Position numbers and translations under genes: made by a program
Part shown: one piece after another, positions 1 through 8,443 of the stretch
Layout of the letters: every line of letters begins with the position of its first letter
How positions within the stretch are numbered: the stretch's first letter is position 1
Notes under the pieces: generated by a model
Database searches by the model: none
The model's input: only the letters and a program-made list of their open reading frames with translations
Told to the model about the DNA's origin: nothing
From: CAWBRT01 sp963832365
GTDB lineage: Bacteria > Acidobacteriota > Terriglobia > Terriglobales > Acidobacteriaceae
Length of the DNA stretch: 64,000 nucleotides
NCBI GenBank assembly: GCA_963832365.1
Contig: CAWHUL010000023.1
Location: forward strand, 1-64,000
Direction of reading: 5' to 3'

Positions 1-192
1 TAGGTTGTACCCATCCAACGTTCGGCTTAAGCGGGTCTTGGGTTGTGGGTCACCCAAGAAATTGTTCGCAAGCACAACGGAGTTATCAAAGTTCGTAGCC
101 GCACAGGCAGGGGTACGGTTTTTCGCCTGACTTTCTCTCAAGCCCTGAGCAAGGAGGCACACGATGCAAGCCGCCCGGATACTTGTCGTTGA
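1..192 (+). pseudogene. histidine kinase C-terminal fragment (HATPase end), frame-broken
   Basis: From base 34 the frame reads GLGLWVTQEIVRKHNG and then RTGRGTVFRLTF, the G2 box and last strand of a histidine kinase ATPase domain. Upstream of base 34 this frame hits a stop at 28-30, while another frame reads PTFGLSG, which would precede the G-T-G-L-G-L-W box in an intact kinase. A few bases (about five) therefore seem to be missing near base 34. The frame ends at 190-192 and overlaps the response regulator start by 29 bp, so the two were probably co-transcribed partners. The 5' part lies outside the window. Confidence 0.6.
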
Positions 193-1159
193 CGACGAAC
201 CCGCAATCCGCCAAACCTTGCCGCAAATCCTGACGCAACACGGGTTCAAGGTAACCGCCGCTGCAAATGTAACTGAGGCACTCTCGCAAATTGGTTCCAA
301 CACATTTGACGTGCTTCTTTCTGACCTCAACATCGGGGAGCCCGGAGATGGATTTACGGTTGTGAGTGCCATGCGACGTACTCAGCCCGATTGCATTACA
401 TTCATTCTGACCGGATACCCAGCTTTTGAAACTGCCCTACAGGCAATCCGGAATCAGGTGGACGATTACCTGATAAAGCCGGCACCGATTCCGACACTGG
501 TCAACGCCATAGAGCAGAAATTAAGAACGGCAAAACCGAAATCACGTCACCTGACTGCGACCAAGCGTATTTCCGAGGTCATCAGGGAGAACATTCGCGA
601 AATTGTGCAGCGCACGCTTGCCGCCATCAAGGACGAACCGGAATTTGCTGCATTACAACTAACGGATGAGGATCGTGTCTACCCGTACCCGCTGTTGTTG
701 GAGGGATTAGCTGACCTGCTGGACTCTTCAGAGCCCAACCACACTCACAAGGGGAGCAAGAAAACGGCGGCACTCCGGGGAGAGATACGGCGTTCACAAG
801 GCTATTCGATTCCAATGATGGTCGCCAGTACACGATTGCTTGAAAAGACAACTTTCGAAATCATTGGCGAGAACCTGCTCATCCTCAACATCAGCTTTGT
901 TATATCCGACTTGAGTCGCCTTAGTAGCAGCCTTTCGGGGTTAGTTGAGGAAAGCATCAGAGCGTATCAGAAAGCCGGACGTAGGCTGGTATTCGACAGT
1001 TCAGAGAAATGGACAGGCTGGTTCTGTGAACGGTGCTGTTGGAACATCCCCGTTCTCCAGTCGGAAAGTGAGCGCGTTGCCGTAGCGGCCAGAATCAATG
1101 CCGATTTCGACGCCCACGATTGCGAGGTCTTCACGCGTCAACATCACCGGGCAGCATAG
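164..1159 (+). CDS. response regulator with REC domain and RsbRD-like helical domain
   Basis: The first 120 residues are a receiver domain: acidic pair D10/D11, phosphoacceptor D54 in LLSDLNIG, T83 in FILTGYP and K105 in DYLIKPA. No DNA-binding domain follows. Residues about 135-290 are helical, with patterns such as LLEGLADLLD, RRSQGYSIPMM and STRLLEKTTFEII that resemble the RsbRD N-terminal family found in stressosome-type regulators and some acidobacterial kinases. The start overlaps the end of the upstream histidine kinase fragment, pointing to a cognate pair. The output is probably protein-protein signalling rather than direct DNA binding. The REC call is firm; the C-terminal assignment is by pattern only. 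Confidence 0.8.
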   Translation: MQAARILVVDDEPAIRQTLPQILTQHGFKVTAAANVTEALSQIGSNTFDVLLSDLNIGEPGDGFTVVSAMRRTQPDCITFILTGYPAFETALQAIRNQVDDYLIKPAPIPTLVNAIEQKLRTAKPKSRHLTATKRISEVIRENIREIVQRTLAAIKDEPEFAALQLTDEDRVYPYPLLLEGLADLLDSSEPNHTHKGSKKTAALRGEIRRSQGYSIPMMVASTRLLEKTTFEIIGENLLILNISFVISDLSRLSSSLSGLVEESIRAYQKAGRRLVFDSSEKWTGWFCERCCWNIPVLQSESERVAVAARINADFDAHDCEVFTRQHHRAA

Positions 1160-1413
1160 CTAAATAGAGACCTCGGACGCGATTCCGGTCGCGACGAACT
1201 GCGGACGACCGAATACGAGCTCGACAAACAGCAAAGCTATAGACCCGACCTCAGATGCCGTCGCTACCGCTTGCCGACTCCCGTACCTGATGTGGCTCAT
1301 TTTAATGTACTGGTGAACCAGTCGATTTTCCCGAAACTGGCAAAAAAGCCAATGAAGTAGAGGCTGTGGAACACACCCCTATAAACCACCGTCAAGATGA
1401 AATCCGTTTTCAT

Positions 1414-2289
1414 TTAGAAGGCTGATTTCCCGCCGTTTTGAGCCAAGTGACGATTCGATTCAAGCCGTTCTCTCACGGAAATCGCCTTCAAGCGTTTCAG
1501 CAATTCCTGCGACATCTCAGTAAATTCCTGAGATGCCTGCTCGTCTCCCATCTCGAAAACCGGCCTTTGAAGCGCGGCTGATTCGGCGACAGCCACACGC
1601 TCATGTAATTCCGCCTTGAGCACAAGCTTTCGGAACCGGTCTCGTAGGCTAGCCAAGCTGTTCTCCCGGTGGGTGGCCTTACGACCGACGCGGGAAACGA
1701 CGATCCCGGCGTTTGTGATTTTGTGGTCGATGCTGTCGCAAAGTTCGTCAATCCGCGTCGTCAGCAGGGCAACGCCAAGAATGGACAAGTAATCTGGCGT
1801 AACCGGCACCACATAATGCGTGCTCATGGCGAGGGCGTTCTGGGTCGGGATGGTCAGGTTGGGCGGACAGTCGCAGACCACCATGTCGTACTGGTCGAGT
1901 ACGGGTTTCAGGGACTTTCGCAGCCGCATTTCTCGCCCGACTGCACCCCCCAAATCCAAGTCCACCGAGAACAGGTTTATGTGAGACGGTACCAAGTCCA
2001 CGTTTTCCAAAACGCCCTTCCTGATAACAGTCTGCGCGTTGTGCTGTTTGAAGTCCCCGGCGATGCCCCTCACTCCCAACAGGCTGGCAATCGTGCCGCA
2101 CTGCTTGGCGTGTTCTGCCCAGTCCTCGGCTCGAATACAAGAGAAGGTCGCATTGGTTTGCGGGTCGCAATCCACCAGCAAAGTACGCATGCCCTCCCGG
2201 CCACAATAAGCCGCAAAGTTGACCGCAATAGCCGTTTTGCCGACGCCGCCCTTCAAGTTGACACAAGCGAGTATGGTTGGCATTTGCAT
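1414..2289 (-). CDS. ParA/Soj-family P-loop ATPase
   Basis: A 291-residue ATPase of the ParA/MinD class. The deviant Walker A KGGVGKT is at residues 13-19, Walker A' is in LLVDCDPQTNATF, and Walker B in YDMVVCDCPPNL. Length and motif order fit Soj-like proteins that move plasmids, chromosomes or protein cargo. No parB gene or parS-like repeats are visible next to it, so this may be an orphan ParA, either a plasmid relic or a positioning ATPase. It stands alone on the minus strand between a two-component gene and degraded sequence, in line with an accessory region. Confidence 0.85.
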   Translation of the reverse strand: MQMPTILACVNLKGGVGKTAIAVNFAAYCGREGMRTLLVDCDPQTNATFSCIRAEDWAEHAKQCGTIASLLGVRGIAGDFKQHNAQTVIRKGVLENVDLVPSHINLFSVDLDLGGAVGREMRLRKSLKPVLDQYDMVVCDCPPNLTIPTQNALAMSTHYVVPVTPDYLSILGVALLTTRIDELCDSIDHKITNAGIVVSRVGRKATHRENSLASLRDRFRKLVLKAELHERVAVAESAALQRPVFEMGDEQASQEFTEMSQELLKRLKAISVRERLESNRHLAQNGGKSAF

Positions 2290-2347
2290 CCTGCTGTTGC
2301 GGGAATTTGAAAGCAGCCCAGTCTAGCAGAGGAATCGGATCTCTGGA

Positions 2348-2506
2348 ATGATGAGGGAGGCCGGCGGCTCCCCCTCGGGGCGTGGCGCTCCACTCGCCAT
2401 GCTCGTGCAACAGTATGGCGTCAGCTTCGAGCTGACCAAAAGTGTGGAAGAACGGCTTCGCAAGTTGGGCGCCGATGACAGTTGGGCGCCGATGACGCGC
2501 TATTGA
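2348..2506 (+). pseudogene. relic of the C-terminal domain found in the Sel1 protein at 60.4-61.8 kb
   Basis: The frame reads LVQQYGVSFELTKSVEERLRKLGADD in two overlapping parts. It closely matches LVKQYGVNFETTARVKERL followed by RKVGADD in the intact Sel1-repeat protein near 60.8 kb. After GADD the frame is lost because a 16-base block is duplicated in tandem at 2464-2479 and 2481-2496. Skipping one copy restores a reading of ALLIAITKNHR and a stop near 2532. No start, repeats or C-terminal region are present, so this is a fragment of a second gene carrying the same domain. Confidence 0.5.
2464..2496 (+). repeat. 16-bp tandem duplication
   Basis: GTTGGGCGCCGATGAC occurs at 2464-2479 and again at 2481-2496, separated by one A. 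The 17-bp step shifts the reading frame of the domain relic it lies in. It looks like a replication-slippage duplication. Confidence 0.75.
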
Positions 2507-2585
2507 TCGCCATCACCAAAAATCACCGCTGAGACTCAAAACCTTACCGGTTCAGACCCAAAGCACAATCCGATGCGGGAATCAT

Positions 2586-2729
2586 TTAGTTGTCCTCTTT
2601 CGCGGCGATCAGGTTGTTATCCCAAAACGTCATCTGCGATGGACTCAAGCTGGCGAGGGAAACGGCCAGCTCACGTTTCATCTGCTCGAATTTGCTGCCA
2701 GCATTCCGCAAGTCAGCTATTTTTGCCAT
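2586..2729 (-). CDS. small hypothetical protein (47 aa)
   Basis: An ATG at 2729 opens a 47-codon frame beginning MAKIADLRNAGSKFEQMK and ending NNLIAAKEDN before TAA. The composition is protein-like: a charged amphipathic helix, then a short region with a Trp, and no low-complexity bias. There is an upstream in-frame stop and no convincing Shine-Dalgarno, so it could be a genuine small gene or a fragment of a larger one. I do not recognise the family. It sits in otherwise degraded sequence between parA and the helicase relic. Confidence 0.35.
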   Translation of the reverse strand: MAKIADLRNAGSKFEQMKRELAVSLASLSPSQMTFWDNNLIAAKEDN

Positions 2730-3128
2730 CGGAATGCCAGTGCGGACTGCTGACCACTAATCAGCAGCCCAAGATGCCACAAATACACATAATATGTTTT
2801 GATAATGCCATTTTAACGACTACTGGGCCAAGAACACTTCAATTAATGTCAACGCTGTGTCAACAACAAGGGAAAAATCGGTGTTTTCGGCATTGGTGCC
2901 TGCCAACCTCTCCGGAGCGCGCAGGGCGGTGTAGGCGGAACGACTCGTACTTGCGGTGAGTCAGCCGCGCGGATCGTACAAACAGACAAAAGCATTAAGT
3001 CAGCCCCATCTGACAGATGTGCTATCCGATCTACTCCAGATCGTAAGGCCGGCTCCGCGCTCGCGGAGCATCTGGTAGATGCGGGTGGCGCGCTACCTCC
3101 AGACGGTGGCGGAAACGCTGGCGACGGT
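2730..3128. other. non-coding or degraded stretch
   Basis: No convincing gene is visible on either strand. An AT-rich part around 2780-2830 precedes more GC-rich sequence that runs into the helicase relic. The helicase N-terminus, including the Walker A motif, should lie here but is not readable in any frame. Confidence 0.4.
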
Positions 3129-5078
3129 GTGCAACGGGAAAGCGTGGATTTCCTGTCGCAAAAGTGGGCCGAACGAAAGCGGAAAATTCTCATCATCGTC
3201 CCAGCCAGCCTGCGGAAGCAGTGGCATCAAGAGCTTTCCGATAAATTCTTCCTACCCTCGGTGATCTTGGAAACAAAGACCTTCAATGAACAGATTCGGG
3301 GGGAAACCTCAACCCATTCGACCGCTCCGAAATTGTGATCTGTTCGTTTCAGTTTGCGCGGTCGAAAGAGCCGTATCTGCGTCAGGTCGCTTGGAATCTC
3401 GCCGTGATCGACGAGGCTCATCGCCTCCGGAACGTTTACAAGCCCTCGAACAAGATGGGCAAGGCCATTAAGAGGGTTTGCAATTGCAGGAACGCTGGAG
3501 GGGCTCGCAAACAAGCTGGAGCAAGCCGCAAAATCGCAGGAGACCGTCGAGGAGCCCCCTTCAGAAGTCGCTGAGACGTTCGAAACATTTGAAGAACTCA
3601 GTGACGAATGGGAAGAGGACGAAGACGAGGACGATGCACTGAGGAGAAGTCGAACGAGCGAGTTTTCACCCCGGAACAGCTAGAGCAGGTAAAAGCCGAA
3701 ATTCAATCGCTCCGTCTGTTCACGGAACTGGCGAAGTCGATCCTCAAGAACTCCAAGGGCGAGCGGCTCCTGACGGCGTTGAAGCGTGGACTCGCTGAAG
3801 CGAAGACAAAGGGAGGCGAGCAAAAGGCAATCATCTTCACGGAGTCAACCCGGACTCAGGAATACGTCCGCTCCATCCTTGAGTCTACGGTTCACTACAA
3901 AGGCAAGGTCGTCCTGTTCAACGGCTCCAACAACGACCCAAAATCGAAGGAGATTTACCAGAACTGGCTGAAGAAGCATGCAGGCACCGACCGGATTACA
4001 GGTTCAAAGACCTCTGATTTGAGGGCGGCGTTGGTCGATTACTTCCGGGACGAAGCGATCATCATGGTCGCCACCGAGGCTGCCGCCGAGGGCATCAATC
4101 TTCAGTTCTGTTCCTTGGTGATCAACTACGACTTGCCGTGGAATCCACAGCGCATCGAGCAGCGAATCGGGCGCTGTCACCGATACGGCCAAAAGCATGA
4201 CGTGGTCGTGGTCAATTTCCTGAACAAGAAGAACGCTGCGGATCAGCGCGTATACCAACTTCTGGATGAAAAGTTCAAGCTGTTCAGCGGTGTGTTCGGA
4301 GCCAGTGACGAAGTGCTGGGCAGTATCGGCTCCGGCATCGACTTCGAGAAGCGAATCGCTGACATTTACCAGAAGTGCCGCACTGAGGAGCAGATTCAGT
4401 TCAACTTCGACCAGCTTCAGCAGGAAATGGAGCAGCAGATTGACGACCGAATCGAGCAGACCCGCCAGAAGCTCCTAGAGAACTTCGACGAAGAGGTTCA
4501 CGAAAAGCTGCGGGTCAACCTGCGAGAGAGCAGCGAGGTTCTGAACAAGTTCGACAACTGGCTCTGGCAAGTGACCCGGTTCTATCTCCAGCCTTACGCC
4601 AAGTTTGAAGACGGGCAGAACGGATTCACGCTCATCAAGAATCCGTTTCCCGAGGAGCAGATCCATCCCGGCCCGTACCGTAGCGGAAAGAATGTCGAGG
4701 ATGCCAACCTGTATCGGTTGGGACATCCGCTTGCGCAGAAGATTATCGAGCAATGCAAGGCATTTACTCCTGACTCGCAGGCGTTGGCATTCGACTACTC
4801 CCATTCCGGCAAGAAGAATCTCGATTCTTGAGCCGCTGGTCGGGAAGACCGGGTTCATGCGTGTCATCTGTGACACCGTCACGGCGCTCGAAACCGAGGA
4901 CTTCGTTCTGTTGAGCGGTGTCTGCGATGACGGCACCCCGGTCGATGCTGAACAGTGCCGCCGATTCTTTTCGCTCAGTGCATCCGAGAAGCCATTGGAT
5001 TCCTCCAAACTGCCCGAACATCTTCAGCCCCGATTGGACGAAAGCTTGCAGCGGCAGCAGAACGAGGTTCTGGCGAGG
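3129..5078 (+). pseudogene. SNF2/RapA-like DNA helicase, multiply disrupted
   Basis: Pieces of one SNF2-family helicase appear in changing frames. 3129-3300 reads KILIIVPASLRKQWHQEL (motif Ia region). About 3305-3475 reads VICSFQFARSKEP and NLAVIDEAHRLRN (DEAH motif II). About 3470-3640 reads FAIAGTLEGLANKLEQ and an acidic stretch. 3640-4831 holds the helicase C domain, and 4830-5078 an end fragment. The first shift lies at a run of six G near 3300. The jump at about 3473 removes the region between motif II and the linker, probably well over 100 residues. Motif I is missing. At about 5078 the sequence switches to an unrelated minus-strand gene. The gene is clearly dead. SNF2 proteins of this type occur both as RapA homologues and near restriction or defence genes; the context does not decide. 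Confidence 0.8.
3608..4831 (+). CDS. longest open piece of the broken SNF2 helicase (helicase C domain)
   Basis: This is the largest uninterrupted reading frame of the helicase relic, 407 codons. Its true sequence starts near 3640, after a one-base shift. It contains KAIIFTESTRTQEYV (motif IV), VATEAAAEGINLQFC (motif V) and RIEQRIGRCHRYGQ (motif VI with arginine finger), then a glutamate-rich coiled region (residues about 245-320). The frame ends at 4831; the continuation (KTGFMRVICDTVTALE) is in another frame. On its own it lacks the ATP-binding lobe and cannot be an active helicase. Confidence 0.6.
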   Translation: MGRGRRRGRCTEEKSNERVFTPEQLEQVKAEIQSLRLFTELAKSILKNSKGERLLTALKRGLAEAKTKGGEQKAIIFTESTRTQEYVRSILESTVHYKGKVVLFNGSNNDPKSKEIYQNWLKKHAGTDRITGSKTSDLRAALVDYFRDEAIIMVATEAAAEGINLQFCSLVINYDLPWNPQRIEQRIGRCHRYGQKHDVVVVNFLNKKNAADQRVYQLLDEKFKLFSGVFGASDEVLGSIGSGIDFEKRIADIYQKCRTEEQIQFNFDQLQQEMEQQIDDRIEQTRQKLLENFDEEVHEKLRVNLRESSEVLNKFDNWLWQVTRFYLQPYAKFEDGQNGFTLIKNPFPEEQIHPGPYRSGKNVEDANLYRLGHPLAQKIIEQCKAFTPDSQALAFDYSHSGKKNLDS

Positions 5079-5080
5079 CT

Positions 5081-5578
5081 CCCCAACATTTGCCACTCTT
5101 CCCCGCATTTGCCGACTTGTGCGCCGAATCGCTTGAACTCAATGCGAGTCCGTTCGCGAAAGAATGACACCTGCACATCCGGCAGATCCACTGCCACGTC
5201 AACGCGCATCGTCCCGAACGATTCCTCTCCGTGCTTCTTTAGCGGGTCGGCGTCGAACATCTGAGACAGCTCATCCAACACGCCGTTGAATGACTGCCTG
5301 CCGACTTCGAGGAACTCCAGCTTGTGTTCCTTTTTCCGCGAATAAATGTTCCCGAAGTGCAAGAGTGCGGGATGCTCTGGGCGCAGGTCGAACACGCCCT
5401 CGTAGTTGTGGCTCGGACGTACTCCTGGCTTTCGCTCTCCGACTCGCGATGCGAAGATCAAGTCTGCCAGCCTTCGCCGCATGGGTATCAGGTTGGGAAG
5501 GCGCAGCTCCACCTTGTCCAATCCGCCGCCGAAGGGCGCGGGTTTTGGAAAGTCACCGGTATGGGAGGTGAGGAGCAC
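5081..5578 (-). pseudogene. phage/plasmid replication-protein-like gene, C-terminus lost
   Basis: A GTG at 5578 directly follows the TGA of the gene before it on this strand. The product begins MLLTSHTGDFPKPAPFG, has LRPEHPALLHFGNIYSRKKEHKLEF in overlapping parts, and reaches MRVDVAVDLPDVQVSFFRE, then stops resembling a protein at about 5081, where the helicase relic begins on the other strand. From memory, this style resembles gene II/X-type replication initiators carried by small integrated elements in Acidobacteria. Only about 165 of an expected 350 or more residues remain, so the catalytic half is gone. The family call is tentative; the truncation is clear from the strand switch. Confidence 0.45.
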
Positions 5579-5947
5579 TCAACACCCCCGCTTTCCGGTG
5601 GCAGCACGCGTAAATTTACGTAAGTTCCCGCCTAGTAGACAGGGCCGGGAACTCGCGGACGCACCTTTGTCCTGGTGGGGCTCGGCACTGGCCGAATCTT
5701 GGCTTTCGCGATCGAGGACAACATCGGAAGGTCCAGTAATCGTTGTATACGCGGTTCTGAGCGGCTGCTGAAGGTCGGCGAGAGGTGAAGTTCCCAAAGA
5801 GGCTAGAACGTCGTGTAGGCAGGAATGGCAGAGTGCGATTGTTTGGGAGCATTTCTGGGCTCGTGGTCGGACGCGAATGGTTGACAGCAGAAGCGCAAGC
5901 GAGAAGTCCGCTGGTCGCGAGCATCGGCTACATGGTTTGCTTTCCAT
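5579..5947 (-). CDS. small cysteine-rich (zinc-ribbon-like) hypothetical protein
   Basis: A 122-residue product with CSRCSRPADFSL at the N-terminus and a second pair in ALCHSCLHDVL near residue 43, a spacing suited to a four-Cys zinc site. The C-terminal third is low in structure. Its ATG overlaps the end of the upstream gene by 20 bp, and its stop abuts the GTG of the downstream replication-like gene, so the three form a tight minus-strand operon. I do not know its function. It is likely part of a small mobile unit. Confidence 0.5.
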   Translation of the reverse strand: MESKPCSRCSRPADFSLALLLSTIRVRPRAQKCSQTIALCHSCLHDVLASLGTSPLADLQQPLRTAYTTITGPSDVVLDRESQDSASAEPHQDKGASASSRPCLLGGNLRKFTRAATGKRGC

Positions 5948-6344
5948 GCGCCTCCCGATCCCAGCGATCTAGGATTTCGAAGAAGTCTAGCAGTTGCCGA
6001 ACGGAGTTTTCGTCGAATGATTCGAGATTGGAAGCATCGAGCGCGCCCACTTCATCACTCGGGCTTAAGGAGCCCGACGCCTCGCGCGCAGAGGCGATTG
6101 ACGAGCTCGGTTGGCGGCTACGATTGCTCGTCGCTAGATCAAGGGAAGAAGACACGGGTCCTTCGGCCCCGATGAGGGCGCTGCCCTCAAACTCCCGCGC
6201 GTTTTTAGACTGATGGGCATCCGCTACGCGGAAAGATTGGCGGGGGCGTCGGGTGTTCGGCCCGTCCTTATGAGAGTGTTGGCACGCATCAGTCACCGAA
6301 ACGGGCGCGACCCCGTAAGCTCGGATTTTAGAGACGTACCGCAT
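5928..6344 (-). CDS. hypothetical protein of the mobile unit
   Basis: The C-terminus, SVRQLLDFFEILDRWDREAHGKQ, looks like a conserved short domain (helix with FF and WDR). The first 90 residues are serine-rich and poorly ordered, so the true start may be further inside than the ATG at 6344. The end overlaps the start of the cysteine-rich gene by 20 bp. No function can be assigned. Genes with this ending next to a cysteine-rich protein and a replication-like protein appear, from memory, in several acidobacterial elements. Confidence 0.4.
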   Translation of the reverse strand: MRYVSKIRAYGVAPVSVTDACQHSHKDGPNTRRPRQSFRVADAHQSKNAREFEGSALIGAEGPVSSSLDLATSNRSRQPSSSIASAREASGSLSPSDEVGALDASNLESFDENSVRQLLDFFEILDRWDREAHGKQTM

Positions 6345-6564
6345 CCCGCCCCTTCGCGTTCCCGCGAACCGCCTGGTGCGGTTCGCGTTATCGGCAGGAC
6401 TGCTGCCTTAGCGGCAGCAACAACTCCCGTGCAACGGTTCGGATATCTCCTACCGGCGCTTGCGCCGATGAACGAATATCCCACTCACAGACATCAACCC
6501 CCGACTCGTTTATACCTCAGATTTTCAGATCTGAAGGCGACCGTGTGGCCGCCAAGGGGAAGTT

Positions 6565-6837
6565 GTGTTTACGCAAGCTCAGAGCGCTTCCAAGGGGCGC
6601 GTTGTACTCACCGAAGAGCAGGCTGCTCGCTATCTTAAGACTTCAGTTTCAACCCTATGCCGTCGCCGGCGTATGTCAAGGTCGATACCAGTATCCGTTA
6701 CCTCCAAGCACGTCCTCGACTGCTTCCTCGACGACCGTAAGCTCTCGTTACACGAGCGTGTCATCGACGGCTTCAGCAACCACCGCAAGTTCCGTGTGGG
6801 GTCGACGATCGGCGTCGTTGCACCGGACGCAAAATAA
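6565..6837 (+). CDS. excisionase-like HTH protein with compensating frame changes
   Basis: The GTG frame reads VVLTEEQAARYLKTSVSTL, a MerR/excisionase-type helix-turn-helix of the AlpA/Xis class. The next stretch of that frame does not fit the family, but the neighbouring frame reads YVKVDTSIRYLQA, which is exactly the expected wing and beta segment. The first frame then resumes with VLDCFLDDRKLS. Two compensating indels have therefore altered about 15 residues. It lies upstream of, and divergent from, the three-gene mobile unit, as an excisionase would. It is probably inactive or altered. Confidence 0.5.
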   Translation: MFTQAQSASKGRVVLTEEQAARYLKTSVSTLCRRRRMSRSIPVSVTSKHVLDCFLDDRKLSLHERVIDGFSNHRKFRVGSTIGVVAPDAK

Positions 6838-6892
6838 TGTGTCCCGGCGAGCGCCCGAAACTGCGAACTTCCGGACTGAGACAATTCAGGAG

Positions 6893-8443
6893 TTAATGAC
6901 CGGGTATCGACTTAGCAGCTATCGTTGCGCCAGCGGTCGACAATGCAGCGCAGGTTAACATCACGGACCGAAATCCGAAGACAAATGAGTCGCGAACCGC
7001 TTGAATGACAATTATGCGCGTATTCGAGTCGATCTCTGGCGGCAATTTTAGGCCTGCGAGCTTGATCTTTTCTGCTTGAATCGCGTGGAGAACGTCTGCC
7101 GGCAGAGAGAGCGCCATGAGTCGCTGGTTCAAGCGATGCGCGAAGGCACCCACCATCACGGTTCCCAATACCGCAATGGCGAGTAGGCCCGCGACGCGCG
7201 CAACGGCATTGTTAATTCCAGAGGCTGTACCCACGCGGTCCTCGCCTACCGAGTTCATCACAACCGTCGTGAGCGGCGCCACGGTAACTGCCATACCGAA
7301 ACCAAGAACGACAATGGCCGGAAAAAAGGTTTTCCAGTAGCTTCCACCTGGAGAAGTAACCGCAAACAGGGCGAACCCTAACGCAGCAATGGCCGGACCT
7401 ACGACGAGCGGAACTCTTGGGCCATAACGATTCACCAGTCCCCCGGACCAGCGAGAGAGTACAAACATCAGCACAATGAATGGGAGCGTGGCTGCTCCGG
7501 TCTCGATGACGGAATATTCCTGGACTTGGATCAAATCCATGGGAAACAAAAAGAAGAATATGCCGAGGGCGCCATACAGAAAAAAAGTCAGCAGGTTAGC
7601 AGCATTGAATGTCGCAGACCTAAATAGGTCCAGGGGAACCATGGGTAAGGCTGTTCTGGACTCAAATAGCCCAAAAACAACCAGGCAGGCAAAGCCCACG
7701 CTCAGACTGCAGATCACAAAAGGATGCTTCCAACCCAGAGCACCAGATTCGACAAATCCGGTAACGACGCCGCCTAAACCAAGCGTGGCAAATAGCGCTC
7801 CCACCCAATCTATCCGGCTGTTGCTGCTGCGGCTCTCCGGAAGATGCAGCAGGGAAATGAAAATAACGGCGACAGCGAGCGGGAGATTGATGAAGAATGC
7901 CCAGCGCCAGGAAGCATGCTCGACAAACCACCCGCCAAGAACCGGACCAGTCGCCGTTGTAATTGCCGTGAAACCGGACCACGTACCAATCGCCGCACCG
8001 CGGCGGCTTTCGTCAAAACCTGCACTGATGATTGCCAGACTACCCGGCACCAGAAGCGCAGCTCCGATACCTTGAATGCTTCTGGCGATGATTAACTGCC
8101 GGATGGTCGACGAGAAGCCACAGGCCATTGAAGCGGTGGCAAAAATCGCGACACCTGCCACGAATGTCTTGCGACGCCCGAGCCCATCCCCAAGCGAGCC
8201 GCCGAAGAGGATCAACGCCGCCAAGAACAGGCCGTAAGACTCAACTACCCATTGCAGGCCTATCACCGTTGCGTTCAAGTCGGCTTGGATTGCCGGCAAA
8301 GCGACATTAACTACTGTGCTGTCGATGAAAGCCATGCTTGATCCAAGAATGGTTGCGGCAAGTATCCACGCACCAGTTCCTTGTCTGCATGGAACCGCGA
8401 GCGTTCCGGATCGAATCGCAGCCTCGTCGCAGGGACCTCTCAT
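6893..8443 (-). CDS. MFS drug exporter, DHA2 (EmrB/QacA) family, 14 TM
   Basis: A 516-residue integral membrane protein with the 14-helix layout of the EmrB/QacA group. Early helices contain SMAFIDSTVVNVALPAIQ (motif D1) and the loop 2-3 signature GGSLGDGLGRRKTF (motif A). SIQGIGAALLVPGSLAII and ATGPVLGGWFVEHASWRW match motifs B and C of antiporters. It should export a lipophilic compound by proton antiport in the inner membrane. No membrane fusion protein or TetR regulator is adjacent, so substrate and control are unknown. It converges on the HTH gene and is divergent from the ankyrin/LssY gene. Confidence 0.9.
   Translation of the reverse strand: MRGPCDEAAIRSGTLAVPCRQGTGAWILAATILGSSMAFIDSTVVNVALPAIQADLNATVIGLQWVVESYGLFLAALILFGGSLGDGLGRRKTFVAGVAIFATASMACGFSSTIRQLIIARSIQGIGAALLVPGSLAIISAGFDESRRGAAIGTWSGFTAITTATGPVLGGWFVEHASWRWAFFINLPLAVAVIFISLLHLPESRSSNSRIDWVGALFATLGLGGVVTGFVESGALGWKHPFVICSLSVGFACLVVFGLFESRTALPMVPLDLFRSATFNAANLLTFFLYGALGIFFFLFPMDLIQVQEYSVIETGAATLPFIVLMFVLSRWSGGLVNRYGPRVPLVVGPAIAALGFALFAVTSPGGSYWKTFFPAIVVLGFGMAVTVAPLTTVVMNSVGEDRVGTASGINNAVARVAGLLAIAVLGTVMVGAFAHRLNQRLMALSLPADVLHAIQAEKIKLAGLKLPPEIDSNTRIIVIQAVRDSFVFGFRSVMLTCAALSTAGATIAAKSIPGH

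Noticed and set aside
1669..2310. Long open frame opposite parA
   Set aside because: It mirrors the parA codons on the other strand, lacks a ribosome site and domain features. Similar mirror frames opposite the DUF2088 (11095-11940), livF (17211-18050), livH (19763-20500) and decarboxylase (47411-48871) genes were rejected for the same reason.
1414..6837. Defence island (ParA plus SNF2 helicase as a DISARM-like remnant)
   Set aside because: No methyltransferase, DrmA/B-like or nuclease gene is present, and the helicase family also occurs in non-defence contexts. The evidence is too thin.
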